Below, one piece after another: positions 1 through 7,620 of a stretch of 15,932 nucleotides of DNA (position 1 is its first letter; every line of letters starts with the position of its first letter). A program made the translations under genes and the position numbers. The notes below the pieces were generated by a model. It searched no databases, was not told where the DNA came from, and was given only the letters and a program-made list of their open reading frames with translations. This DNA comes from an uncultured Collinsella sp. GTDB taxonomy: Bacteria > Actinomycetota > Coriobacteriia > Coriobacteriales > Coriobacteriaceae. The stretch is from assembly GCA_900542315.1 (NCBI GenBank), contig UQMV01000045.1, forward strand, positions 1-15,932, given 5' to 3'.

Positions 1-600
1 CTGATCATCAAGGCCGACGTCCAGGGTTCCATCGAGGCCCTTCAGGACTCGCTCGACAAGATGGATCAGTCCGAGGTTCGCATCAACACGATCCACTCCG
101 CCGTTGGCGCCATCAACGAGACCGACGTCGTCCTAGCCGACGCCTCCAACGCCATCATCATCGGCTTTGGCGTCCGTCCCGACGGTAAGGCCCGCTCCGC
201 CGCCGAGCGCGAGGGTGTCGAGATCCGTTGCTACGACGTCATCTACAAGTGCCTCGAGGAGCTCGACGCGGCCCGTATCGGCATGCTCAAGCCCACCGAG
301 GTCGAGGTCGCCACGGGTACCGCGACCGTCCTGGACACCTTCAAGGTGCCCAAAGTCGGTATCGCCGCCGGTGTCCGCGTCGAAGAGGGCGAGATCGCCG
401 CGACCGATTCCGTGCGCCTGGTGCGCGACGGCATCGTGGTCTTCAACGGCAAGATCGCCTCGATGCGCCACTACAAGGACGAGGCCAAGAGCCTCAAGAG
501 CGGTTCCGAGGGCGGCATTGGCCTGGAGAACTTCCAGGACATCAAGCCCGGCGACCAGATCGAGGGTTACCGCATCGACCAGGTTGCCCGTACCGAGTAG
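1..600 (+). CDS. infB: Translation initiation factor IF-2, C-terminal part (5' end outside window)
   Basis: This is the last 199 residues of IF-2, the GTPase that brings initiator fMet-tRNA to the 30S subunit and promotes 50S joining. The frame is open from base 1. It begins with the IIKADVQGSIEAL motif that opens IF-2 domain III, continues through SAVGAINETDVVLADAS and IIIGFGVRPD, and then enters the C-terminal beta-barrel domain that binds fMet-tRNA. That domain ends with the family signature: conserved glycines, then LENFQDIKPGDQIEGYRI. The G domain lies upstream of the window. The stop is followed after 11 nt by rbfA, the usual bacterial order. Codons are strongly C-ending, as expected for a highly expressed gene. 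Identity is essentially certain; only the 5' part is missing. Confidence 0.97.
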   Translation: MIIKADVQGSIEALQDSLDKMDQSEVRINTIHSAVGAINETDVVLADASNAIIIGFGVRPDGKARSAAEREGVEIRCYDVIYKCLEELDAARIGMLKPTEVEVATGTATVLDTFKVPKVGIAAGVRVEEGEIAATDSVRLVRDGIVVFNGKIASMRHYKDEAKSLKSGSEGGIGLENFQDIKPGDQIEGYRIDQVARTE

Positions 601-611
601 GGGGTAGCGCT

Positions 612-1022
612 ATGAAGCAAACGCAGGCAACCCGCCGTCTGGGCGAGCAGCTTCGCGAGAAGCTTGGTTATATCCTGCTCTTTGAGGTTTCCGATCCGCG
701 TCTCGACCTGGTTACTTTGACCGCGGTCGAGGTCGCGGTGGACCGTTCGTTCGCGCGCGTGTACGTGTCGTGCGATGCGAGCCGCTACGACGAGGTCATG
801 GAGGCGCTCGCCAGCGCCAAGGGCCGCATTCGCAGCCTGCTGGCCCGCTCGCTCGATTGGCGTGTCACGCCCGAGCTCGATTTTCGCATCGATCGCTCGA
901 CCGATGAGGCCGAGCGCATCACGCGTGCGCTGGAAAACGTTCCGGCCACGCTGGCGATCGAAAAGGACGAGGACGGCTACCCCATAGCGGATGCCGCCCA
1001 GGAGGCAGCTTTAGATGACTAA
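612..1022 (+). CDS. rbfA: 30S ribosome-binding factor RbfA
   Basis: A 136-residue protein, the usual RbfA length. RbfA is a single KH-fold factor that binds the 30S subunit near the 5' helix of 16S rRNA and is needed for late 30S maturation and cold adaptation. The family pattern is clear: an N-terminal helix (RRLGEQLREKLGYIL), then the conserved EVSDPRLDLVTLTAVEV strand-turn and the FARVYVS strand, a central helix, and the TPELDFRIDRSTDEAERI segment. The ATG at 612 is preceded by GGGGTAG at 601-607 as a ribosome binding site. An in-frame opening reaches further upstream but lies inside infB. The stop codon overlaps the start of the DHH gene by 8 nt, so the two are probably translationally coupled. 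Placement directly after infB supports the call. Confidence 0.95.
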   Translation: MKQTQATRRLGEQLREKLGYILLFEVSDPRLDLVTLTAVEVAVDRSFARVYVSCDASRYDEVMEALASAKGRIRSLLARSLDWRVTPELDFRIDRSTDEAERITRALENVPATLAIEKDEDGYPIADAAQEAALDD

Positions 1023-2058
1023 TTCCGCTGATCTCGCCGCTGGCGAGTCTGCAGATATTACGCGACGCATCCTCGAGCTCATCGAGGGTGCGTCCTCCAT
1101 TGCGATTTCGGGACATACGTCTCCCGATGGTGACGCCCTGGGCTCCGTGCTGGGCATTGGCTTATCGCTTATGAAGTTTTTCCCCAACAAGGACATTGCG
1201 CTGCTGCTGGCAGACGATGACCCGGTGCCGCGCATCTACCGCTTTATGGAGGGCGCCGATCGCTTGGTGCCCGCATCTGCGTACACCGGCAATCCGGACC
1301 TGTTTATCTCGGTGGATGTGCCGGTCGTCGAGCGCCTCAACAACTCGGCCGAGGTACTTCGCCGCTCCAAGCATGTGGTGTGCTTCGACCACCATCCGGC
1401 GCGCGAGGAGTTTACCGAGCTGAGCCTGAGGCGTGTCGATGCCGCGGCCTGCGCCATGATCATCGACCGTTTCTTGGATAATTGCGGCATCGTTGCCCGT
1501 GATGGCGTTGCGACTTGCTTGCTGTGCGGCTTGGTGACCGACACTGGTCGTTTTCAGTACCAGAACGCCGATGCTGCCGCGTTCCATGCCGCTTCGCGCC
1601 TGGTAGCACATGGTGCCGATCCGGCTCGTGTCGCGCTCGAGGTCTATCAGAGCATGCGCGTCGAGTTTTTGCACCTCAAGTCCATTGTCATGGGCCGTAT
1701 TAAGACGGTCGCGCACGGGCGCGTGGCGTATAGCTATGCCTTCCAGAGCGACCTTGAGGCCTGCGGCGTCACCTCGGATGAATGTGACGGTCTGGTCGAT
1801 GTGGTGCGTTCGGTAATGGGCGTCGAGGTCTGTCTGTTCTTAAAGGGCATTGACGGTGATACCAAGGTGCGCGGCAACCTGCGCTCCAAGGGTGACCTCG
1901 ATGTGTCCGAGATCGCTGCCAACTTTGGCGGTGGCGGGCATCATGCCGCCGCCGGCTTTACCAACAACGGAACGATTCGCGAGACGCTCGCCGTGGCACT
2001 TCCCATGCTGGCCGAGCTGGTGGGGGAGGATCCCGCTTCGGTGACCGTCGAGCTCTAA
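1015..2058 (+). CDS. nrnA: DHH/DHHA1 phosphoesterase, NrnA-type nanoRNase / pAp phosphatase
   Basis: A 347-residue cytoplasmic Mn-dependent phosphoesterase. Family members degrade 2-5 nt RNAs left by RNA turnover and dephosphorylate 3'-phosphoadenosine-5'-phosphate; some actinobacterial relatives also cleave c-di-AMP or pApA. The N-terminal DHH domain shows motif I (HTSPDGDALGS, H34/D38/D40), a metal-ligand Asp in VDVP (D101), the DHH motif itself (FDHHPA, D125-H126-H127), and TDTGRF with D176. The C-terminal DHHA1 domain ends with GGGGHHAAAGF at residues 305-315, the substrate-binding loop. All catalytic positions are intact. AGGAGG at 1000-1005 lies 9 nt before the ATG, and the start overlaps the rbfA stop. 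Position between rbfA and truB is common in Gram-positives. Sequence alone does not settle which substrate dominates. Confidence 0.92.
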   Translation: MTNSADLAAGESADITRRILELIEGASSIAISGHTSPDGDALGSVLGIGLSLMKFFPNKDIALLLADDDPVPRIYRFMEGADRLVPASAYTGNPDLFISVDVPVVERLNNSAEVLRRSKHVVCFDHHPAREEFTELSLRRVDAAACAMIIDRFLDNCGIVARDGVATCLLCGLVTDTGRFQYQNADAAAFHAASRLVAHGADPARVALEVYQSMRVEFLHLKSIVMGRIKTVAHGRVAYSYAFQSDLEACGVTSDECDGLVDVVRSVMGVEVCLFLKGIDGDTKVRGNLRSKGDLDVSEIAANFGGGGHHAAAGFTNNGTIRETLAVALPMLAELVGEDPASVTVEL

Positions 2059-2073
2059 TTTTTTGGATGGTAC

Positions 2074-3006
2074 ATGGCTCGTCGTACGCCTTCTCAATTG
2101 AATATGCTGCTCGCCGTCGATAAGCCGGTGGGCTGCACGTCCCACGACGTGGTTTCGCAATGCCGACGCGCCCTCCACGAACGGCGTGTCGGTCATGCCG
2201 GCACGCTCGACCCCACGGCATCCGGTGTCATGGTGGTGGGCGTGGGTCAGGCCACGCGTCTGCTGGGCATGCTCACCCTCGACACGAAAAGCTACGTCGC
2301 CGACATTTCGTTTGGCGTCGAGACTAATACCGACGATGCGGAGGGCGAGGCCGCTCGCACCGTTTCCGTTGCCCCCGAGTTGCATGACATGGCCTACGCC
2401 CGTGAACAGCTGGCTGCTATGCTGGGGCCGCAGATGCAGGTCCCGCCGGCGTTCTCGGCCATCTCGGTCAACGGCGTTCGCGCGTACAAGTCTGCTCGTG
2501 AGGGCAATGCCGTTGACCTGCCCCCGCGTCCCGTCGAGGTGTATGCCGCCGACTTGGTCGCCATGAGCGGCGAGGGCGATACTTGTGTTTGGACCGTGGC
2601 ATTTTCGGTGAGCAAGGGCACCTATATCCGCGCACTCGCTCGTGATTTGGGTCGCGCGTGCGATAGCGCCGCACACATTTCCGCGCTACGCCGGACGGCA
2701 TCCGGCGTGGTTTCCATTGGCGTCTGTCATGCGGTGGAGGAACTTTCTCCCGAGTCTGCGACTGGCTTTGCTTTGGACCCCATCGCGGCCCTGGGCGCCA
2801 CGCGTGTCGACTTGCCGGGCAACCTTGCCGATGACCTGCTCTGCGGCAGGCGTATTCCCGTTGACCGCGCGCTTGTCGACTTCGATGCTTCGAAGGCACC
2901 GTTTGCGCTGGTGCTCGATGGTGGGCTCAAGGCGCTTGCCCGCATTGAGGACGGTCGCTTTGTGATGGAACACGTGTTTCCGCAGGCAATCGGCGGTGTT
3001 CGATGA
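2074..3006 (+). CDS. truB: tRNA pseudouridine-55 synthase TruB
   Basis: Converts U55 of the tRNA T-loop to pseudouridine. The 310-residue protein shows LLAVDKPVGCTSHDVV at residues 12-27, then the catalytic signature GHAGTLDPTASGV with nucleophile D46. It continues with the KSYVADISFGVETNTDDAEGE segment and a conserved GTYIRALARDLG motif. The C-terminal stretch (about residues 240-310) resembles the PUA-like tail of TruB. The ATG at 2074 has only a modest ribosome binding site (GGATGG at 2065-2070). An internal ATG at codon 11 would begin just before the conserved VDKP block, so the first ten residues are less certain. The stop overlaps the ribF start in an ATGA, a typical coupling junction. 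Confidence 0.96.
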   Translation: MARRTPSQLNMLLAVDKPVGCTSHDVVSQCRRALHERRVGHAGTLDPTASGVMVVGVGQATRLLGMLTLDTKSYVADISFGVETNTDDAEGEAARTVSVAPELHDMAYAREQLAAMLGPQMQVPPAFSAISVNGVRAYKSAREGNAVDLPPRPVEVYAADLVAMSGEGDTCVWTVAFSVSKGTYIRALARDLGRACDSAAHISALRRTASGVVSIGVCHAVEELSPESATGFALDPIAALGATRVDLPGNLADDLLCGRRIPVDRALVDFDASKAPFALVLDGGLKALARIEDGRFVMEHVFPQAIGGVR

Positions 3007-4010
3007 TGCTGGCCCCCCACGAGCTCGCGCGTATCTTTTTTGCAGGCGAGTCGGGCGGGGCGCGCATCGTTTCCGCCGCCGCGTTTGATGGGTGCGGGCG
3101 TTTAGGTGCTGCCTCAATCGCCATCGGCGTGTTCGATGGCGTACATCGGGGACACCGCGAACTAATTGACGCCGTGGTGCGCGACGCCCGTGCCCATAAC
3201 TGCCGCGCGGTCGTGGTCACCTTCGATCCCGATCCGGACGTCGTGGTGAGTTCTTCGCCCGCCCAAAAACTGATGACGACGGCCGACCGCCTGCATGCCC
3301 TGGCTCTCACCGGGGTCGATGCGGTTGTCGCCGTTCCTTTTACGCCCGCGGTGGCGGCACTCGATCATGTCGGTTTTCTCTCACTGCTGTCGCGCGTCGT
3401 CGACATTCGCTCGATTCGCGTGGGCAGTGATTTTCGCCTCGGTCGTGGTGGCGCCTCGGGCGTTGCCGAGATGCAGGTATGGGGTGCCGAGCGCGGTGTT
3501 GATGTCTATGGCCACGAGCTGCTGTGCGTTGATGGCCAGACGATCTGCGCCACCCGTATTCGCCAGGAACTGCGCCAGGGCCATGTTGAGCTTGCCACCG
3601 AACTGCTCGGTCGTCCGTACATGCTGCGCGGCGTGGTCGCCGGTGGCCGTCATCAGGGCTCTGACATGGGCTTTCCCACGGCAAACATTCAGCTGCCCGA
3701 GGGCATTCAAGTGCCTGCCGATGGTGTTTACGAGGGCCTTGTGCTGGTCGACGATACCGTGTGGCCCGCTGCGGTAAACGTGGGCCTGCCGCCGACGTAT
3801 GCCGATGATGCCGCCTCGGCGCATCTGGAGGCTAATCTGATTGGGTATACGGGTAACTTGTACGGTGCGTCCGTCTCGCTGGCGTTTACGCGCTGGCTGC
3901 GCCCGTCGCGCGTGTTCGATTCGCTGGACGAGTTGATCGCGACCGTCGAGGGTAATATTGACGATATTCGCCACAACTTGGGTGAGCAGGGGGTGAGCAT
4001 CCGTGATTAG
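3003..4010 (+). CDS. ribF: Bifunctional riboflavin kinase / FMN adenylyltransferase
   Basis: Makes FMN from riboflavin and then FAD from FMN. The N-terminal adenylyltransferase domain has the nucleotidyltransferase motif GVFDGVHRGH at residues 42-51. A later ATRIRQELRQG segment matches the conserved SSTxIRxxLxxG block. The C-terminal flavokinase domain starts near residue 198 (LLGRPYMLRGVV) and has GFPTAN at 223-228 for ATP/Mg binding, then a divergent NVGLPPTYA and LEANLIGYTGNLYG; E276 aligns with the catalytic glutamate. At 335 residues it is slightly longer than usual, because the N-terminal lead before the first motif is about 15-20 residues longer. Two ATGs, at 3003 and 3006, are possible starts; the first gives the ATGA overlap with truB. 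It overlaps dnaG by 8 nt. Confidence 0.94.
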   Translation: MMLAPHELARIFFAGESGGARIVSAAAFDGCGRLGAASIAIGVFDGVHRGHRELIDAVVRDARAHNCRAVVVTFDPDPDVVVSSSPAQKLMTTADRLHALALTGVDAVVAVPFTPAVAALDHVGFLSLLSRVVDIRSIRVGSDFRLGRGGASGVAEMQVWGAERGVDVYGHELLCVDGQTICATRIRQELRQGHVELATELLGRPYMLRGVVAGGRHQGSDMGFPTANIQLPEGIQVPADGVYEGLVLVDDTVWPAAVNVGLPPTYADDAASAHLEANLIGYTGNLYGASVSLAFTRWLRPSRVFDSLDELIATVEGNIDDIRHNLGEQGVSIRD

Positions 4011-6117
4011 CGATGAGGAGAAAGACCAGGTACGCGCTGCGTCCGACCTGGTCGCCATCGTGCAGGAAACGGTTGAGCTCAAACCCCGTGGTCATGAGTT
4101 TTGGGGTTGCTGCCCCTTCCATGGCGAAAAGACCCCGTCGTTTCACATTATCCCCGCCACGCAGGTATGGCACTGCTTTGGCTGCGGTGAGGGCGGCGAC
4201 GTCTTCACCTATATTATGAAGCGTGAAAACCTGAGCTTTCCCGAGTCGATACGCTACCTTGCCGATCGTGCCGGCATTGAGCTGCACGATACCGGTGCCC
4301 GTCGCGAGCGTGGTACCAAGCGTGCCCGCATCTACGAACTATGCGCCGAGACGGCTCAGTTCTACCACACCATGCTCATGCGCGGTAAGGACGGCCGTCC
4401 GCGTGAGTACTTTGCCAGCCGCGGTATGGGCGGCGATGTCTGTCGCCGCTACTGTCTGGGCTTTGCGCCGGGCCGCAACATGCTGGTGGCTCATCTGTCC
4501 CAGGCGGGCTTTACCCCACAGGAGATGATCGACGCCAACGTGGCTGTCAGCCGCGGGCGCGGACAGCTCTCCGACCGCTTTTACGACCGCGTGATGTTCC
4601 CTATCTTTGATGAGCAGGGGCATAACATCGCCTTTGGCGGGCGCATCATGGGTGACGGTCAGCCTAAGTACCTCAACACCGCCGAGACGAGCGTGTTCCA
4701 TAAAAAGCGAAACCTCTATGGCTTTAACTGGGCCAAGGAGTTTATCGTCGCGCAAGATACCGCCATCGTGGTTGAGGGCTATACCGACTGCATCGCCTGC
4801 TGGGAGGCGGGGATTAAAAACGTCGTCGCCACGCTGGGCACGGCGCTGACGGAACATCATGTAAAGACCCTCATCCGTTTTGCCAAGCGCATCGTCTATA
4901 TGTTTGACGGTGATGCCGCGGGCCAGAAGGCTGCCCGACGCGCGATTCAGTTTATCGAGCAGGATTCGATGGACCTTCGCTGCGTGGTGCTGCCCGACGG
5001 TAACGATCCCATGGAGTTCATCACGGCACACGGCGGAGAGGAGCTGCAGAAACGTATTGACGCCGCCGAGCCGCTCATGGACTTCGTGTACCGTTCGCTG
5101 CAGGAGTCGAGCGATATTACCACGCCGGGCGGTCGCGCCAAGGCGCTGGAAGATGCTCTGACGCTTATCTATCCGCTGCGCGACAGCTACATGATCGACA
5201 CGTACTTTATCCAGATTGCCGATCTGTTGGGCTTGGACCTTGAGACCGTGCGCGCGAGCTCAGGCCGCGTGTTTCGCGATGTCGCCAAGCGCGAGGATGC
5301 GGAGCGCCGCCGTGAGCAGAACTATGAGCGCCAGCGGGCACGGGCCGAACGCTCTGAAAACGCAGGCGGTCGGACGTCTGGTTCGCAGGGGGCGCCTCGC
5401 GGCGCTTGGGCGTCGGGCGCGACGCCGATAGTCTCTGCGCCGGTCGAGGAGGAGCCGTACGACTACGTTCCGCTCGATGCTTATGGCGCCGCGCCGGTAG
5501 AGGTTGACGACAACCTGCCTCCGATTGATGTGCCGGCAGGGATGGATGGTGCGATTTCGGTTGCCGATGCTTCGGCTGGCCCCGCAGCTCCGGCGATGCC
5601 GATCGTGCTCACCGATCTGGAGCGGAAGTCGCTGGCGGGGGAGCGCGAGTTGCTGACGATGCTCACCAGCTACCCCGACCTGTTCCGCACGTATGCCGAT
5701 CGCATCTGCTCCATCGAGTGGGTCGACCCGCGTCACGAGTCGATTGCATGGGCCGTACTGGCGACGCCCCCGGGCACCGATCCTGCGGCCTGCATGGATG
5801 CGGCTCGCGCGGTGTGTCCCGAGGCGGCATCGCTTGTCAGTGCCGGACGCATCTCGGCGACGAGCAAACACCCCACCGAGACGAACATCGTCTTTATGCT
5901 TGACACGCTCGAGCTCTATACCATCAAGCGCCGCATACGATCCGCACAGGCTAAGCTGCGCCGGGACCATTCGCTCGATGACGAGGCGCGGCGTGTGCTG
6001 ACCATGCAGGCGGTGCAGGACACGCAGCGTCAGCGCGAGCTCGAAAAGTCGATTGGCGGCGTGGCCGACCCGTTCCGTTTGATCGGTTTGGAGACTGCGG
6101 GCGCCGACCAGGCCTAG
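4003..6117 (+). CDS. dnaG: DNA primase DnaG
   Basis: Synthesises RNA primers at the replication fork with the replicative helicase DnaB. The start is a GTG at 4003, backed by AGGGGG at 3988-3993 and by homology (MISDEEKDQVRAASDLVAIV). The N-terminal zinc-binding domain has CPFH at 37-40 and CFGC at 58-61. The TOPRIM core carries VVEGYTD (E258) and YMFDGDAAG (D302, D304), the metal-binding acidic residues. From about residue 430 to 535 there is a long linker, first Arg/Glu-rich and then Ala/Pro/Gly-rich, followed by a C-terminal helical domain (LERKSLAGERELLTMLTSYP) likely to bind DnaB. At 704 residues it is about 100 longer than the usual 580-620, accounted for by the linker. It sits last in the infB operon and directly upstream of rpoD. 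Confidence 0.96.
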   Translation: MISDEEKDQVRAASDLVAIVQETVELKPRGHEFWGCCPFHGEKTPSFHIIPATQVWHCFGCGEGGDVFTYIMKRENLSFPESIRYLADRAGIELHDTGARRERGTKRARIYELCAETAQFYHTMLMRGKDGRPREYFASRGMGGDVCRRYCLGFAPGRNMLVAHLSQAGFTPQEMIDANVAVSRGRGQLSDRFYDRVMFPIFDEQGHNIAFGGRIMGDGQPKYLNTAETSVFHKKRNLYGFNWAKEFIVAQDTAIVVEGYTDCIACWEAGIKNVVATLGTALTEHHVKTLIRFAKRIVYMFDGDAAGQKAARRAIQFIEQDSMDLRCVVLPDGNDPMEFITAHGGEELQKRIDAAEPLMDFVYRSLQESSDITTPGGRAKALEDALTLIYPLRDSYMIDTYFIQIADLLGLDLETVRASSGRVFRDVAKREDAERRREQNYERQRARAERSENAGGRTSGSQGAPRGAWASGATPIVSAPVEEEPYDYVPLDAYGAAPVEVDDNLPPIDVPAGMDGAISVADASAGPAAPAMPIVLTDLERKSLAGERELLTMLTSYPDLFRTYADRICSIEWVDPRHESIAWAVLATPPGTDPAACMDAARAVCPEAASLVSAGRISATSKHPTETNIVFMLDTLELYTIKRRIRSAQAKLRRDHSLDDEARRVLTMQAVQDTQRQRELEKSIGGVADPFRLIGLETAGADQA

Positions 6118-6145
6118 ATGTTGTGGTCAACCAGCGTATTCTCGC

Positions 6146-6173
6146 CTATATCCAGACCTCTTTTTGGGTATAG
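6146..6173. repeat. Inverted repeat between dnaG and rpoD
   Basis: CTATATCCA at 6146-6154 can pair with TGGGTATAG at 6165-6173: 9 bp including one G-T pair, with a 10-nt loop. The right arm occupies the place where a -35 box for the rpoD promoter would be expected. There is no T-run after it, so it is a poor intrinsic terminator for dnaG. It could be a protein-binding dyad or chance. Confidence 0.4.
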
Positions 6174-6184
6174 ACGTCACTGCG

Positions 6185-6195
6185 TGTGCTAAAGT
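6185..6195 (+). promoter_or_regulatory. Extended -10 promoter of rpoD
   Basis: TGTGCTAAAGT combines a TG extension (6187-6188) with the -10 hexamer TAAAGT at 6190-6195. No TTGACA-like -35 is present at 16-18 nt spacing; TTGGGT at 6164-6169 would need a 20-nt spacer. The predicted start near 6202 gives a leader of about 26 nt before the GTG at 6228. The same TGTG-TA pattern precedes two other genes in the window. Confidence 0.5.
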
Positions 6196-6227
6196 ATTGA
6201 GTCCTGTGGACTATGAAGGGAGAATCT

Positions 6228-7571
6228 GTGCCAAAAAAGACTGAGAGCACGGGTACTGGGCTGGAATCCTACGTTGCAAAGCTCATGGGCAACGGCTCAA
6301 ACAGGACTTCGGTAACCGAGGACGAGATTCAGGTCGCCCTGAAGGATATCGATGTAACTGATGAGCAGCTCACCGCGGTGTATTCCGCGTTGCGCAACAG
6401 CGGCATCCAGATTATCTCCGCGAGCGGTAACGACGACGCCCCCATGGACGATGACGATAACGATACCGATACCGACGACTTTGGTGACGACGACGAGCAC
6501 GATTCCGGCTCGCTCGACGATCACGAGCTCAAGATGGCCCGTCAGGCCGATGCCGAGATGGGCTCCTCCAAGAGCAAGAAGAAGCGCACCGTGCGCACGT
6601 CCCGTTCGCGTTCGCGCGTGCGCGGTATCGACGCCTCCACGGTGATGCTGACCGGCGACCCCGTCCGCATGTACCTCAAAGAGATCGGCAAGGTCGACCT
6701 GCTGACCGCCTCCGAAGAGGTCGATCTGGCTATGAAGATCGAGGCGGGTCTCGAGGCCACTGAGAAGCTCGAGGCCGCCGAGGCGGGCGAGCTTGAGCTC
6801 ACACGTTCCGAGATGCGTCGTCTGACCCGTATCGAGAATGTCGGTCTTGAGGCCAAGCAGGCGCTCATTAGCGCCAACCTGCGTCTGGTCGTCTCCATCG
6901 CCAAGCGCTACGTCGGTCGCGGCATGCTGTTCCTGGACCTGATCCAGGAGGGTAACCTCGGTCTGATTCGCGCCGTCGAGAAGTTCGACTACCAGAAGGG
7001 CTTTAAGTTCTCCACCTATGCCACGTGGTGGATCCGTCAGGCCATTACGCGCGCTATCGCCGACCAGGCCCGTACCATCCGTATTCCCGTGCACATGGTC
7101 GAGACCATCAACAAGCTCGTCCGCGTGCAGCGCCAGCTCCTCCAGGACCTGGGCCGCGACCCGACCCCCGAGGAGATCGGTGCCGAGATGGACATGAGCG
7201 CCGACCGTGTCCGCGAGATTCAGAAAATCTCGCAGGAGCCCGTGTCGCTCGAAACTCCTATCGGCGAGGAAGAGGATTCCCAGCTGGGCGACTTCATTGA
7301 GGACTCCCAGGCCATCGTTCCGCCCGATGCGGCCAGCTTTTCCATGCTGCAGGAGCAGCTCACCCAGGTGCTCGATTCGCTTGCCGATCGCGAGCGCAAG
7401 GTTATCGAGCTGCGCTTTGGACTTGTTGACGGACATCCCCGCACGCTCGAGGAGGTCGGTCGCGAGTTTGGCGTCACGCGCGAGCGCATTCGCCAGATCG
7501 AGTCCAAGACCCTGGCCAAGCTCCGTCACCCCAGCCGCAGCAGCAAGCTGAAGGACTACATCGAAAGCTAG
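6228..7571 (+). CDS. rpoD: Primary (housekeeping) RNA polymerase sigma factor, sigma-70/RpoD
   Basis: The principal sigma factor that directs RNA polymerase to promoters. I place the start at the GTG at 6228, since AAGGGAG at 6216-6222 gives ideal spacing; this yields 447 residues. Region 1.1 is short (EDEIQVALKDIDVTDEQL). It is followed by an acidic tract (residues 69-100, 18 of 32 Asp/Glu) and a basic Ser/Arg/Lys patch (113-133). Region 1.2 opens with DPVRMYLKEIGKVDLL at 144. Region 2 follows from about 212 (NLRLVVSIAKRYVGRG, LDLIQEGNLGLIRAVEKFDY, TYATWWIRQAITRAIADQ). Region 3 has PVHMVETINKL, and region 4.2 has the helix-turn-helix REFGVTRERIRQIESKTL. Autoregulation by its own holoenzyme is possible. 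The identity is certain. Confidence 0.97.
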   Translation: MPKKTESTGTGLESYVAKLMGNGSNRTSVTEDEIQVALKDIDVTDEQLTAVYSALRNSGIQIISASGNDDAPMDDDDNDTDTDDFGDDDEHDSGSLDDHELKMARQADAEMGSSKSKKKRTVRTSRSRSRVRGIDASTVMLTGDPVRMYLKEIGKVDLLTASEEVDLAMKIEAGLEATEKLEAAEAGELELTRSEMRRLTRIENVGLEAKQALISANLRLVVSIAKRYVGRGMLFLDLIQEGNLGLIRAVEKFDYQKGFKFSTYATWWIRQAITRAIADQARTIRIPVHMVETINKLVRVQRQLLQDLGRDPTPEEIGAEMDMSADRVREIQKISQEPVSLETPIGEEEDSQLGDFIEDSQAIVPPDAASFSMLQEQLTQVLDSLADRERKVIELRFGLVDGHPRTLEEVGREFGVTRERIRQIESKTLAKLRHPSRSSKLKDYIES

Positions 7572-7580
7572 TCAAGCAAG

Positions 7581-7617
7581 AAGCGCCCTCAAGCACATCC
7601 GCTTGAGGGCGCTTTCA
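7581..7617 (+). terminator. rpoD terminator hairpin
   Basis: AAGCGCCCTCAAGC (7581-7594) and GCTTGAGGGCGCTT (7601-7614) form a perfect 14-bp stem with a 6-nt loop, 9 nt after the rpoD stop. The following T-run is weak (CTTTCATG), so termination efficiency is uncertain even though the stem is very stable. Confidence 0.75.
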
Positions 7618-7620
7618 TGT

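Noticed and set aside
6213..6227. ATG at 6213 as the rpoD start
   Set aside because: It sits inside the region that contains the AAGGGAG ribosome binding site for the GTG at 6228 and would have a leader of only about 11 nt.
6118..6227. A riboswitch or leader peptide before rpoD
   Set aside because: The predicted leader is about 26 nt, too short for either, and no small reading frame with a ribosome binding site is visible.
6297..7529. A 410-codon open frame antisense to rpoD
   Set aside because: It mirrors the conserved sigma factor, has no recognisable domain, and its composition is dictated by the sense strand. The same applies to the 407-codon antisense frame at 14574-15797 over plsX.
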